Source: Comamonas composti DSM 21721 (GTDB lineage Bacteria; Pseudomonadota; Gammaproteobacteria; Burkholderiales; Burkholderiaceae_C). Taken from it: a DNA stretch of 64,000 nucleotides. Below, one piece after another: positions 19,250-29,797 of the stretch. Position numbers and translations under genes: made by a program. The notes below the pieces were generated by a model. That model worked only from the letters and a program-made list of their open reading frames with translations. It was not told the origin of the DNA and did not search any database. How positions within the stretch are numbered: position 1 is the stretch's first letter; each line of letters begins with the position of its first letter. Where the stretch lies: positions 297,789 to 361,788 of the forward strand of contig NZ_KE386971.1 in NCBI RefSeq assembly GCF_000429845.1, written 5' to 3'.

Positions 19250-19370
19250 TAAAACCGGCTCCGCCCAACTCAGGGATGCCGAGCCAGGGCTGCCCCGCAG
19301 CCAAGGCAGCGTCCCCCTCCCGAACAGAGGCGAAGGCGTGCAAGCGACTCAGGGGCAGTTGGGTTCAGTT
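19250..19370. repeat. Dispersed intergenic repeat, type 2 (first copy)
   Basis: This non-coding stretch aligns with 31938-32062. Both begin with AAACCGGC and GCCCAACTCAG, share GGC-rich middle blocks and CCCCCTTCC/CCCCCTCCC, and end in CTCAGGGG(C/G)AGTT followed by TTCAG. It fills the gap between the methyltransferase and the acetyltransferase and overlaps the last few bases of the latter. Confidence 0.55.
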
Positions 19371-19886
19371 CAAGGGGCGCTTGAGACGCACTTCCTCGAT
19401 CTTGATGGCGCCGATCTGCGCGGTCTTGGCCGTGGTCATCTCGCGCTTGAAGCCCGCAAGCTCGTGAAAGCGCAGGGCGCGCTCATTGCGCAGCGGCACC
19501 CAGGCCGTCACATTGGTACAGCCCTCTTCAAGAAGGCCATCGCGGGCAGCGTCCCACAGGGCAACGCCAACGCCCTGGCTCCAGTGTGAAGGAGAGGCAT
19601 AAATGGCCCAGATCTCGCCCGTGGTCTGGCGCGATTTTTCATCGCGAGAACGGTCGAAACCCACAAAGCCGACAATCTTGTCGCCATCAATGGCGACCTG
19701 TACCTGGGGTTCGCAGAATTCAATGGCCTCGCGCCAATAGGCTTGGCGTTTTTCAACCGAGGACATGCTCTTGAGCTGGTCGTCAGGAAGTAGCCCTCGG
19801 TAGGCCTCCAATGCGGAGGCAGTATGGATTTGAGCAATCGCTTTTGCATCACGAAGTGTGGCAGGGCGGACCTGAATACTGGACAT
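19365..19886 (-). CDS. GNAT-family N-acetyltransferase
   Basis: The 173-residue product fits the GNAT fold. It opens VRPATLRDAKAIAQIH, has the central strand VGFVGFDRSRD, and carries the acetyl-CoA loop in a SQGVGVALWDAARDGLLEEG segment, where the usual QxxGxG/A is represented by SQGVGVA. The C-terminal part has NERALRFHELAGFK, the standard final helix and strand. Substrate is unknown; relatives acetylate small amines or protein termini. It stands alone, followed by a dispersed repeat. Confidence 0.82.
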   Translation of the reverse strand: MSSIQVRPATLRDAKAIAQIHTASALEAYRGLLPDDQLKSMSSVEKRQAYWREAIEFCEPQVQVAIDGDKIVGFVGFDRSRDEKSRQTTGEIWAIYASPSHWSQGVGVALWDAARDGLLEEGCTNVTAWVPLRNERALRFHELAGFKREMTTAKTAQIGAIKIEEVRLKRPLN

Positions 19887-20124
19887 GGGAAAACTGAAAC
19901 GAAAACAGGTGAAAATGTGAGGGCGTGATTGTCACCCCATTCGCGCTTTTTGCGTGTATCCCGGCTCTTAGCCATGCACGCAAGTACGGCTGTGGTCGAT
20001 TTCTTGCCCTCTGAATGAGGATGTGTTAGGTGCTCATCATTAATGAGCAATTAACACTTGTCCCACAAGACTTTGCGGGGAGCTGCACTGGCTGAAAGGC
20101 GCTCGGCGCGATCTGAGAGCGTAC

Positions 20125-21564
20125 CTACAGCCAGCGCTTGAGCAATGCCATGACGTTGTCGAACTTGGGCCCGTAAGGCGGGTAGAGCAGCGAGGCGGCC
20201 GACCAGCGCGACTGCACGAACACCGCCTTTTGATGGCTGAAGCGCACAAAGCCCTGCTCGGAGTGGTAAGCCCCCCAGCCGCTATCGCCCACGCCGCCAA
20301 ACGGCAGGTTGTCGTGTGCGAAGTGCATGAGCGTGTCGTTGATGGACACCCCCCCGCTCACGGTCTTGCTCAGGACCGCATCGCGCACCTTTTCATCGCG
20401 GCCAAACCAGTACAGGGCCAGGGGTCTGGGCCCGGCATTGATCGCGTGGATCACATCGTCAAGCCTCTCATAGCTGATCACGGGCAGGATGGGGCCGAAG
20501 ATCTCCTCCTGCATGAGCTGCATCTGCGCCGTGGCATCGAACACCAGGGCCGGCACCATCTGCCGCTCCACGGCATCGCCCCAGGCGGACTGGCTGCCTG
20601 CAGCCGCGCTCTTGCTGCCATCTTCCATCCACTCCACGCGCGCTCCCATGCCCTGCGCCTGGTGCAGCATCTGGCGCAGACGCGCAAAGTGGCGCTTGGT
20701 CAGAATCGAGGCATAGTCGGCATTGCCCGCGAAGCTTGGGAAAAGCTTTTGTGCAGCCTGGCGAAAGGCCTGCGCAAACGCCATCTCCTGACCGCGCGGC
20801 AGCAGCACGTAGTCGGGGGCAATGCAGGTCTGCCCGGCATTGATCAGCTTGCCGTGGGCGATCTTGAGCGCAGCATCCTCCAGGTCACAGTCCTCGCCGA
20901 GGATGCAAGGTGATTTGCCGCCCAGCTCCAGCGTGGTCGGCGTCAGGTGCGCGGCGGCAGCCTGGGCCACGCGCCGCCCCACCGAGGTCGAGCCCGTGAA
21001 CACCAGGTGGTCAAAGCTCAGGCCCGCGAACTGCGTGGCCACGCTGACATCGCCTTCTATGACGGCAAACTCCTCGGGGGCGAAAAACTGTGAGATCAGG
21101 GCCGCAAGCTGGGCCGAGGTATGGGGCGTGAGCTCACTGGGCTTGAGCATCACGCGGTTGCCCGCAGCCATGGCCGTGATGGCCGGGCCCAGTGCCAACT
21201 GCACGGGATAGTTCCAGGGCGAGATCACGCCCACCACGCCCAGAGGCTGGCGCTCTATCCAGGCCTTGCCCGGCATCAGCATCAAGGGCGTTGCCACCTT
21301 CTGGCGCCGCGACCAGCGCGCAAGATGGGCCAGCACATGCTTTAGCAACTTGCGCGTGACGAACAGATCCAGCATCTCGGTCAGCCTGGGCGAGCGCATG
21401 CCGAAATCGGCCTGCACAGCTGCAGCCAGCACTCCGCCGTGTTCGTCCAGCAGCTTTTGCATGCGCAGCAAACGCTCTCGGCGCACCACAAGCGGCGTCT
21501 CCACCTGGGCCCTGCTGGCCTGGTGCTGGAGTTCGAAGACCTGGCGTAAATCCATTTGCGTCAT
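20125..21564 (-). CDS. Coniferyl aldehyde dehydrogenase-type aldehyde dehydrogenase
   Basis: A 479-residue NAD(P)-dependent aldehyde dehydrogenase. Landmarks are ISPWNYP with the catalytic Asn, KPSELTPHTS, FTGSTSVGRRVA, LELGGKSP with the general base Glu, and AGQTCIAPDY with the catalytic Cys. The GQTC-IAPDY form, the EEIFGP segment and the short length place it with the CalB/class-3-like branch that oxidises coniferyl and other aldehydes. I start at MTQMDLRQVFE; the longer frame adds a spurious hydrophobic stretch. No pathway partners are adjacent, so the physiological substrate is open. Confidence 0.87.
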   Translation of the reverse strand: MTQMDLRQVFELQHQASRAQVETPLVVRRERLLRMQKLLDEHGGVLAAAVQADFGMRSPRLTEMLDLFVTRKLLKHVLAHLARWSRRQKVATPLMLMPGKAWIERQPLGVVGVISPWNYPVQLALGPAITAMAAGNRVMLKPSELTPHTSAQLAALISQFFAPEEFAVIEGDVSVATQFAGLSFDHLVFTGSTSVGRRVAQAAAAHLTPTTLELGGKSPCILGEDCDLEDAALKIAHGKLINAGQTCIAPDYVLLPRGQEMAFAQAFRQAAQKLFPSFAGNADYASILTKRHFARLRQMLHQAQGMGARVEWMEDGSKSAAAGSQSAWGDAVERQMVPALVFDATAQMQLMQEEIFGPILPVISYERLDDVIHAINAGPRPLALYWFGRDEKVRDAVLSKTVSGGVSINDTLMHFAHDNLPFGGVGDSGWGAYHSEQGFVRFSHQKAVFVQSRWSAASLLYPPYGPKFDNVMALLKRWL

Positions 21565-21623
21565 AAACCAAATGATAAAAAGCAGCAGCCTGTGACCATA
21601 ACAGGCCAGCCACTCGACTGCTA

Positions 21624-21655
21624 CAAAAAAAGGGAGCCCCCACATGGGCTCCCTT
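21624..21655 (-). terminator. Intrinsic terminator after the small membrane protein gene
   Basis: AGGGAGCCC and GGGCTCCCT form a 9-bp stem with a 6-base loop. On the minus strand the stem is followed by a run of seven T. It lies 55 bases after the stop codon at 21709 and upstream of the aldehyde dehydrogenase gene. Confidence 0.85.
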
Positions 21656-21708
21656 TACGAGTGGAAAGGACACGCTCCGGCACCCAGGCCGCAGCCAGAT
21701 GGGGAGGC

Positions 21709-22065
21709 TCAGGGCTCACGCACCTCCCGTGGCTGAACATCCGTCACCTCACCTGCGCCAGGCAGGGCTCCGGCGCGGCGGCCCGCAGCATAACCGCGCT
21801 GGCTGCGCTCGCCCGAGCCGGCCTGGGCCATCCACTGTGCACCTGAGCGATACACGGTTTCCCAGCCCGTACGCGGATTCATGCGCATGGCCCAGGGCGT
21901 GATCGGCTGACCCGTGAGCTTGGCCCACAGTGCCCTGATGCCCCAGATCAGCGCCAGCAGCGCCGCAGCAGCAATCAGACTGGCCACAAAAACCAGACCG
22001 ACCAGCACCAGCACGATGCGAACGGTCCAGCGGCTCAACGTGGTGACGAAATCGTTCAAAACCAA
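21709..22065 (-). CDS. Small membrane protein of unknown function
   Basis: A product of about 118 residues with one long hydrophobic segment (about residues 15-45, VRIVLVLVGLVFVASLIAAA followed by an Ala/Leu-rich stretch) and a polar, Arg/Gly-rich cytoplasmic tail. The start codon appears to be TTG: the frame opens at TTG 22065, and a second TTG at 22059 lies 7 bases from an AAAGG box and may be the real one. It ends 24 bases upstream of clpB in the same direction of reading, being downstream of it, so it may be read through from clpB. I recognise no family. Confidence 0.6.
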   Translation of the reverse strand: MVLNDFVTTLSRWTVRIVLVLVGLVFVASLIAAAALLALIWGIRALWAKLTGQPITPWAMRMNPRTGWETVYRSGAQWMAQAGSGERSQRGYAAGRRAGALPGAGEVTDVQPREVREP

Positions 22066-22089
22066 ACCTTTCTAGTCCAGTCTCGGGCT

Positions 22090-24702
<2,613 letters not shown>

Positions 24703-24738
24703 GTTTGTTCTTGCTCCAAAACAGAGTCACTGCTCTGA

Positions 24739-24766
24739 ATCTGGGAGCCTCATGCGAGATTTCAAG
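24739..24766 (-). promoter_or_regulatory. Sigma-32-type heat-shock promoter of clpB
   Basis: On the minus strand CTTGAAA (24766-24760) is followed after 13 bases by TCCCAGAT (24746-24739). The known RpoH consensus is CTTGAAA, 13-15 bases, CCCCATNT. The expected start site is about 30 bases before the clpB ATG. The -10 half shares CCAGnT with the grpE and dnaK promoters in this window. Confidence 0.75.
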
Positions 24767-24995
24767 ATTCAGGGCGACCTGCTCAGCCAGCTTGGCCTTT
24801 GAATCCCGCAAACTGTGTAGGTCCAAACCCCATCCTCAAACCGCTTCCTCAAACGGAAAAGCCAAGCCAGCGCGCTGGCTCAACGCGGCATTCAGCCACA
24901 CTCCGCTTTGGCGTCACTTTTTTGCCGCAGCAGGCTCGCTCGTTGGAGATGCAGACTTCTTCTTGCCAGCGGCCTCCATAAAAACACCTGGCCTG

Positions 24996-25577
24996 TCAAG
25001 CGTTCTTGATCTTTTTCTTCCCACGGGCTGCCAACGGTGCTGGCAGCACGCGATCACCATACAACTGCCCTTTGGCGCGCAGTTCCGTCAGATTCTGATT
25101 GAAGCTGCGGCGGTAGTTGTTGCCTATCCAGGCCACGAAACCCACCAAGCCATCGCTGATGAGCTGGCCTTGGTAGGCCAAAAGTCCGCACTCGATAAAG
25201 GCGCCACTATCACCAACCAGTTCCTTGAGCCTGGTGGTCAGGCATTTGACGGCATAAGCGGCCTCTTCATTGCGGGCATCCATCAGCACGCTATAGCTCG
25301 TTGTGTCACGCAGGTAAACCCAGTGGTCCACCCGCAGGCTGAGCACGGCCTTTCGCACATCCTCGGCAACGGAGAGGCCTTTGTCCTGCAGGCTTTGCAG
25401 CGCTTGCTCGCACAGTCCGGGGTCAGCCAGCATGGCCGTGCGAGCCGCCACCAGCATCTCGCTCACACTGCCCCACCCCTCCTGCCGCTTGACCAGGCCG
25501 CTGATCAAGGCAACCTCGGTCAGCAGCTCCTGATAGTGATTAATGAAATGCAAGGCTTGTTCTTTGGCTATCAGCAT
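24996..25577 (-). CDS. Hypothetical protein, 193 residues
   Basis: A soluble protein without signal peptide or membrane segment. The N-terminal half is helical (EQALHFINHYQELLTEVALI), the centre contains VDHWVYLRDTTSYSVLMDA, and the C-terminus is basic (ARGKKKIKNA). Codon use is like its neighbours and the frame is clean, which supports a real gene, but the Shine-Dalgarno region is weak. It lies between clpB (same strand, upstream heat-shock promoter between them) and moaE (same strand, 52 bases upstream). I recognise no family. The 293 bases between it and clpB hold only the clpB promoter. Confidence 0.6.
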   Translation of the reverse strand: MLIAKEQALHFINHYQELLTEVALISGLVKRQEGWGSVSEMLVAARTAMLADPGLCEQALQSLQDKGLSVAEDVRKAVLSLRVDHWVYLRDTTSYSVLMDARNEEAAYAVKCLTTRLKELVGDSGAFIECGLLAYQGQLISDGLVGFVAWIGNNYRRSFNQNLTELRAKGQLYGDRVLPAPLAARGKKKIKNA

Positions 25578-25629
25578 GTACAGATTCGGCTCACTGCCGA
25601 TCCAGGATGAATAAAAAATGCAGGACCGC

Positions 25630-26097
25630 TCACAGTCCCAGACTCCACCTCTCCAGCGCCTGCTCGTCGCTCACGCGCGCATCCACCCAGCGCGCGCCGG
25701 CCGGGGTCTGCTCCTTCTTCCAGAACGGCGCCAGGGATTTGAGATAGTCCATGATGTATTCGCAGGCCTCGAAAGCCTTGCCCCGGTGGGCGGCCGTGAC
25801 GGCCACGAGCACGATCTGCTCCATGGGCGCGAGCAGGCCCACGCGGTGGATGACGCGCGCACCATGAATGCCAAAGCGCGCCTGGGCCTGGTCGATGATG
25901 GCTTCTATGGATTTTTCGGTCATGCCCGGGTAGTGCTCCAGCTCCATGCTGGCCACTTCGTCGCCTTCGTTGCGGTCGCGCACCAGGCCCACAAAGCAGC
26001 AGGCGGCACCCACACCTGCATCGCCGGCGCGCAGCGCAGCCAGCTCGGCCGAGACATCGAAGTCCTGGGTCTGTATGAAAACACGGGCTTGTTGCAT
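25630..26097 (-). CDS. moaE: Molybdopterin synthase catalytic subunit MoaE
   Basis: MoaE is the large subunit of molybdopterin synthase. It converts cyclic pyranopterin monophosphate to molybdopterin with sulfur carried by MoaD. The 155-residue product shows ACCFVGLVRD, SMELEHYPGM, HRVGLL, the conserved HRGKAFEACEYIMD and PFWKKE with the catalytic Lys. The start is the Met of MQQARVFIQ. moaD, moeA and mobB lie upstream on the same strand but are separated from moaE by about 2 kb of small genes, some in the opposite orientation, so moaE is not directly in their operon. Confidence 0.94.
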   Translation of the reverse strand: MQQARVFIQTQDFDVSAELAALRAGDAGVGAACCFVGLVRDRNEGDEVASMELEHYPGMTEKSIEAIIDQAQARFGIHGARVIHRVGLLAPMEQIVLVAVTAAHRGKAFEACEYIMDYLKSLAPFWKKEQTPAGARWVDARVSDEQALERWSLGL

Positions 26098-26127
26098 GCC
26101 TGAATTGTCGCAGGCCGGCCCAGCCCG

Positions 26128-26142
26128 CTGCACAAGCGCTAG
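26128..26142. repeat. Partial copy of the AGCGCT dispersed repeat
   Basis: CTGCACAAGCGCTAG between moaE and the next gene shares 13 consecutive bases with the right half of the hairpin at 30403-30415. Only this half is present. It looks like a remnant of the repeat family found in five other places here. Confidence 0.45.
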
Positions 26143-26173
26143 CATTGGCCGGATTCATCTGCTTGACGCTCGT

Positions 26174-26428
26174 ATGGCCACCCTGACGATTACCACCCCC
26201 GACTACACGCTCTACCCCTCGCCGCGCAACGAGGTACGCGTGGTGTTCGAGCACCAGCTGTTCGTGCCCCACCCCTACAGCATGATCCACCTGCCCGACT
26301 ACGGCTTTCGCGGCCAGGCCACGCTGTTTGCGGCCCAGCGCCTGGCCGACGGCAGGATGGGCCAGCTCGTGAGCTGCGAGCTGGCCGAGGACATCGCGCG
26401 CTTCGAGCGCCTGTTCGAGCCTGACTGA
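26174..26428 (+). CDS. Small hypothetical protein (84 residues)
   Basis: A short soluble protein rich in aromatic and charged residues, with segments TLTITTPDYTLYPSPRNEV and HLPDYGFRGQATLFAAQRL. It has no signal, membrane span or recognisable motif. It is divergent from moaE and followed after 8 bases by another small plus-strand gene, so the two probably form an operon. I start at the Met of MATLTITTP because upstream sequence is moaE antisense. Function unknown. Confidence 0.55.
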   Translation: MATLTITTPDYTLYPSPRNEVRVVFEHQLFVPHPYSMIHLPDYGFRGQATLFAAQRLADGRMGQLVSCELAEDIARFERLFEPD

Positions 26429-26436
26429 GAGCCGCC

Positions 26437-26778
26437 ATGGACGAGACCAGCCAGATCCAGCCGCCACCGAGCTTCATGGCCTTGTTCGCCGACCGCCTGG
26501 GCCGGCTCAAGACCGCGCAGGCTGAAGTCCTTGCACGCTACGAGCTCTGCGAAGACCTGGCCTGCCACCTCGTGGAGCAGGCACAGACGATTTATCACAG
26601 CGGCAACTCTTCGGAGGAAGGCGTGCTCGAGGCCATGCACGCCGGCCTGGCCGGCCAGGGCTCGCCCGTGAACCCCGCCGAGGCGCGCTGGATTGTGCTG
26701 CGCCTGGGCGAGCTGCTCGAATGGCGCGCGCCCGAGCTCAGGCCGTGCGAGCCGCCGCTCACACCCGGGCAAAACTGA
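26437..26778 (+). CDS. Small hypothetical protein (113 residues)
   Basis: A predicted helical, acidic cytoplasmic protein. It contains FADRLGRLKTAQAEVLARYE, a CEDLACHLVEQA segment with two cysteines five residues apart, and a Pro-rich end. It is the second gene of a two-gene plus-strand unit between moaE and the GIY-YIG gene. Its last 20 bases overlap the convergent gene that ends at 26759. I recognise no family. Confidence 0.55.
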   Translation: MDETSQIQPPPSFMALFADRLGRLKTAQAEVLARYELCEDLACHLVEQAQTIYHSGNSSEEGVLEAMHAGLAGQGSPVNPAEARWIVLRLGELLEWRAPELRPCEPPLTPGQN

Positions 26779-27244
26779 GCAACGGTGCACGCAAACGCTG
26801 CCAGGCCAGATGGCGCCAGGCAGCACTGCCATAGCCCGCGCACAGATCGCGCCCCATCGCAGCCCAGGCGGCATCGCTCGCATCCAGGCCCAGGGCGGTG
26901 ATGAAAGGCGCCTGCACGATGAAGCACTGGCGCCTGTAGGGCAGCAAAAAGCCTTCGGGATCATCGGCCAGCACGGCGGCTGCCTCTTCGTGGCGCGCAA
27001 ACCAGATGTGCAGCAAGATGCCCGTGCGCGGCGCATGCCAGAAGCTGCCCATGTCCTCGCCGCAGCCGGCCGCGCCGCCCAGCACATGGCGCGCATGCGC
27101 CCAGTCGGCAAAGCCAGTCTCGCGCGCGGCGGTGTGCAGTTGATCGCGCAGCGTGCCCGCAGGCTCGGCCCCTTCGCGGCGTGCGGTGTTGAGGCGCACG
27201 CGTGCGCGTATCTTGAGCTCGCCGACCAAGTCCTGGGACTTCAT
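26759..27244 (-). CDS. Hypothetical protein (161 residues) paired with a GIY-YIG gene
   Basis: A soluble protein that starts MKSQDLVGELKIRARVRLN, with a basic N-terminal third and a segment ETGFADWAHARHVLGG seen in some uncharacterised betaproteobacterial proteins. The C-terminal part is hydrophobic and aromatic (FHAPRT-like, HIWFARHEEA, CFIVQAPFITALGLD). Its ATG overlaps the stop of the GIY-YIG gene by 4 bases (ATGA), so the two are translationally coupled and probably work together. No known domain can be named. Confidence 0.6.
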   Translation of the reverse strand: MKSQDLVGELKIRARVRLNTARREGAEPAGTLRDQLHTAARETGFADWAHARHVLGGAAGCGEDMGSFWHAPRTGILLHIWFARHEEAAAVLADDPEGFLLPYRRQCFIVQAPFITALGLDASDAAWAAMGRDLCAGYGSAAWRHLAWQRLRAPLLSFARV

Positions 27245-27603
27245 GCGGACTCCCCGGGCTGTGGTTGCAGCTCGGCCTGCCACAGTGCGAGCAAGGCCTG
27301 GAGTTCGGCTTCGTAGTCGAAATCGGGATCGGTGCGCTGCCTGACACGGTCGAGCACCTCGAAGCGAAAGCCCGCCTCGCCATGGCTGGCCCAGGCCCGG
27401 GCCAGCGCGGCATCGCGCCGCAGGCCGGTGGCCAGCTCAAAGCGTATGCGGTTGAGCATGCCGTCCACATTGCGGCTGGCGCCCAGGCGCAGCAGGCCTG
27501 CGGCATCGCAGCGCACGGCATAGATTCCCATGGCGGGAAACGCCTGTTTGTAGTTGCGCAGCAGCGTGCGGCGCGCTTGCGGGGAAAGGGGAGAAATGGT
27601 CAT
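27241..27603 (-). CDS. GIY-YIG nuclease-family small protein
   Basis: The 120-residue product carries MGIYAVRC, the GIY half of a GIY-YIG core, then LLRLGASRNVDGMLNR in the position of the YIG half with the catalytic-type Arg, followed by a short helical tail. Proteins of this layout are annotated as GIY-YIG family in Comamonadaceae, although the second motif is degenerate (LRLGAS), so nuclease activity is uncertain. I start at MTISPLSPQ. The downstream gene overlaps by 4 bases. The 217 bases upstream, before the resolvase-like gene, hold no gene that I can support. Confidence 0.65.
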   Translation of the reverse strand: MTISPLSPQARRTLLRNYKQAFPAMGIYAVRCDAAGLLRLGASRNVDGMLNRIRFELATGLRRDAALARAWASHGEAGFRFEVLDRVRQRTDPDFDYEAELQALLALWQAELQPQPGESA

Positions 27604-27820
27604 TGACAGGGCTCCTGGTTGCGTCGACAGCCCCCCGCGCTGGGCCATGACTAACCTGGGTCCATCAAGACAGAAATGCATGTCTTCATGTCCGGGCCGG
27701 GCGGCAAAGCGTCCAGGCCTGGGCAGAAACAACCGGGTGAGAGCCTCTTGTGCGGGCGGGCGCCCCTGTTGCACCCGAGTTGCGGATTCTAAACGCAGCC
27801 GCGTTGGATGGCTTTCGGGC

Positions 27821-28159
27821 TCAGTCTTCGCCGCCGGCTTCGGGCAGGCCGTCGGCATAGCGGTTCAAGATGCGCTGAACCTGGCCATGCGTCCATGGCC
27901 CGCCGCGCGCCGCCACAATGCCGCGCGCATTGAGCTCGGCCGCCATGGCGCGATGCGTCAGGCCGCGCGACTGCAGCTCGTCGAACAAGGCCTGGTGCTG
28001 GCGCGCAAATGCATCCGCATCGGCCTTGCGCTTTTGCACCGTGGCCTGCAGATTCGCGGCCCCCGCCTTGCCCAGTTGCACGCCGCGCGCGCGGGCTTCG
28101 GACAAGGCCTTGCGCGTGCGCGCGCTGATGTCGGGATCTGCGGGGGGCTTGTTGCTCAT
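27821..28159 (-). CDS. Resolvase-like DNA-binding fragment, standalone
   Basis: The 112-residue product resembles the middle and end of serine recombinases: a SARTRKALSEARARGVQLG stretch like the helix that leaves the catalytic domain, and a C-terminal LTHRAMAAELNARGIVAA with GGPWTHGQVQRILNR, the recombinase-domain helix-turn-helix signature. The catalytic N-terminal domain with its Ser is missing. It is either a decayed recombinase or a recruited DNA-binding protein; the intact frame and its own start favour the second. It sits between moaD and the GIY-YIG gene and next to a dispersed repeat. Confidence 0.65.
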   Translation of the reverse strand: MSNKPPADPDISARTRKALSEARARGVQLGKAGAANLQATVQKRKADADAFARQHQALFDELQSRGLTHRAMAAELNARGIVAARGGPWTHGQVQRILNRYADGLPEAGGED

Positions 28160-28174
28160 GAGGAATGCATCAAA

Positions 28175-28260
28175 TAAAGGAGCTGCTAGCGCTTGCTGTT
28201 AATCACTTTCAAGCCATTAAGCATCTGAAATGTCCGTGTAGAAAGCGCAAGCAGCTTTGA
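28175..28260. repeat. Nested palindromic repeat, type 1 (copy upstream of the resolvase-like gene)
   Basis: The outer arms AGCTGCTAGCGCTT (28181-28194) and AAGCGCAAGCAGCT (28243-28256) pair with one mismatch. Inside lie CTTTCA and TGAAAT, the same inner half-sites as in the copies at 38452 and 50697. It is non-coding and lies between moaD and the resolvase-like gene. Confidence 0.7.
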
Positions 28261-28283
28261 TTTCAATAGCGGTTCGAACCCGT

Positions 28284-28541
28284 TCAGCCACCGGTCACGG
28301 GCGGGAAGAAGGCCACCTCGTCGCCACTCTTGATCTGCGCTCCGCTCTCGCACAGGGCCTGGTTGAGCGCCATGCGCACGGCCCGGCCCGGGGCCAGCAC
28401 CTGGGCTGCGGCGCCGCCGCGCGCAATCAACTCGTCGCGCAGCGCGCCCACGCTGGCGGCCTCGGTGTTCACGGTCTCGCAGCCCGTGCCCATGGCTTCA
28501 CGGATGGAGGCGAAGTAGCGCACGCTGATGGTCTGGTTCAT
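28284..28541 (-). CDS. moaD: Molybdopterin synthase sulfur-carrier subunit MoaD
   Basis: MoaD is the ubiquitin-like sulfur carrier of molybdopterin synthase. The 85-residue product ends PPVTGG, the Gly-Gly terminus that is adenylated by MoeB and thiocarboxylated. The N-terminus VRYFASIREAMG and the segment GDEVAFFPPV match the family. Its start overlaps the end of moeA by 4 bases, so the two are coupled. The catalytic partner moaE lies about 2 kb further downstream behind five unrelated small genes. Confidence 0.93.
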   Translation of the reverse strand: MNQTISVRYFASIREAMGTGCETVNTEAASVGALRDELIARGGAAAQVLAPGRAVRMALNQALCESGAQIKSGDEVAFFPPVTGG

Positions 28542-29785
28542 GACAGCAGCTCCGCAAAGGAAATGAACTGCACGCGGTCGCCGCGCGCAATCGTCTGGCC
28601 TGCTGGGTTGTCGATGACGCCATCGCCCCAGGCGGCCGAGGTCAGCACGCCCGAGCTCTGATTGCGGAATAGCTCCAACCCGCCCTGGTCATTGATGCGC
28701 ACGCGCAGGAACTCGCGCCGCTTGTCGCCGCGCGGCCAGTCGAAGTCGGCACGCATGGGCAGGGCGCGCGGCGCGGTGCGTGCCGCTCCCTGCAGGCGCA
28801 GCACAAAGGGCCGCACCAGCAGCAAAAAGGTCACGTAGCTCGACACCGGGTTGCCGGGCAGGCCGATGAAGTGCGCAAAGCCCGCGCCCTGCTGCCCATC
28901 CCGGTTCACGCGGCCATAGGCAAACGGTTTGCCGGGCTTGACCGCGATCTGCCAGAGGTCGAGCTGGCCCAGGGCCTCGACCGCAGGTTTGACATGGTCT
29001 TCCTCGCCCACGGAGACGCCGCCGCTGGTGAGGATCAGGTCATGGGAGCCGGCGGCCTCGCGCAGCGCGGCCAGCGTGGCCTCGCGCCGGTCGGGAACAA
29101 TGCCGAAGTCCGTGACCTCGCAGCCCATGCGCTCCAGCAGGGCGCGCAGAAAGAAACGGTTGCTGTTGTAGATGCTGCCTGCCGGCATGTGCTCGGGCGC
29201 CACCGTGCCCGGCATGACCAGCTCGTCCCCCGTGGAGAACAAGGCCACGCGCGGCCTGGGCGCCACGGCCAGGCGTGCCAGGCCGATGCTGGCGGCCAGC
29301 CCCAGTTCGGCCGGCGCCAGGCGCGTGCCCGCGGCGATCACGGTGGCGCCCAGCTGGATGTCCTCGCCCGCGCGCCGTATCCACTGACCGGACTCGGGCC
29401 GCGCCTTGATGCGCACGCGCCCGTCGTCCAGCAGCTCGCAGTCCTCCTGCATGACCACGGCATCCGCGCCCTGGGGCACGGGCGCGCCCGTGAAGATGCG
29501 CGCCACCGTGCCCGGCTCCAGCGGCTGGCCCACGCTGCCCGCAGGTATGCGCTGGGACAGGGGCAGCACGGCCTCGCCGCTGTGGCATTCGGCCGCGCGC
29601 ACCGCATAGCCGTCCATGGCGCTGTTGTCCTGGGGCGGCACCTGCAGGGGCGAGACCGCATCCTGGCGCAGCACACGCCCGTCGGCCTCGAAGCAGTCCA
29701 CGCTGTCCTCGCCGGCCAAAGGCCGGGCCTGGGCCAGCAGTTCGGCCAGGGCCTGATCCAGGGGCTTGAGTGGGGCTCGCATCAT
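28538..29785 (-). CDS. moeA: Molybdopterin molybdenumtransferase MoeA
   Basis: MoeA inserts molybdate into adenylated molybdopterin. The 415-residue product shows the N-terminal DNSAMDGYAVR motif with the conserved Asp, GTVARIFTGAPVPQGADAVV, the central MogA-like domain (STGDEL, ILTSGGVSVGEEDHVK) and a C-terminal beta-barrel with PGNPVS. Two adjacent ATG codons open the frame; AAGGAG ends 3 bases before the first and 6 before the second, so the second (29782) may be used. moaD overlaps its end, and mobB is 12 bases upstream. Confidence 0.94.
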   Translation of the reverse strand: MMRAPLKPLDQALAELLAQARPLAGEDSVDCFEADGRVLRQDAVSPLQVPPQDNSAMDGYAVRAAECHSGEAVLPLSQRIPAGSVGQPLEPGTVARIFTGAPVPQGADAVVMQEDCELLDDGRVRIKARPESGQWIRRAGEDIQLGATVIAAGTRLAPAELGLAASIGLARLAVAPRPRVALFSTGDELVMPGTVAPEHMPAGSIYNSNRFFLRALLERMGCEVTDFGIVPDRREATLAALREAAGSHDLILTSGGVSVGEEDHVKPAVEALGQLDLWQIAVKPGKPFAYGRVNRDGQQGAGFAHFIGLPGNPVSSYVTFLLLVRPFVLRLQGAARTAPRALPMRADFDWPRGDKRREFLRVRINDQGGLELFRNQSSGVLTSAAWGDGVIDNPAGQTIARGDRVQFISFAELLS

Positions 29786-29797
29786 GTTCTCCTTATT

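Noticed and set aside
20031..20049. Hairpin TGCTCAT/ATGAGCA between the acetyltransferase and the aldehyde dehydrogenase
   Set aside because: Only 7 bp and AT-rich, with no T run in the right place for a terminator and no gene start near enough to call it an operator.
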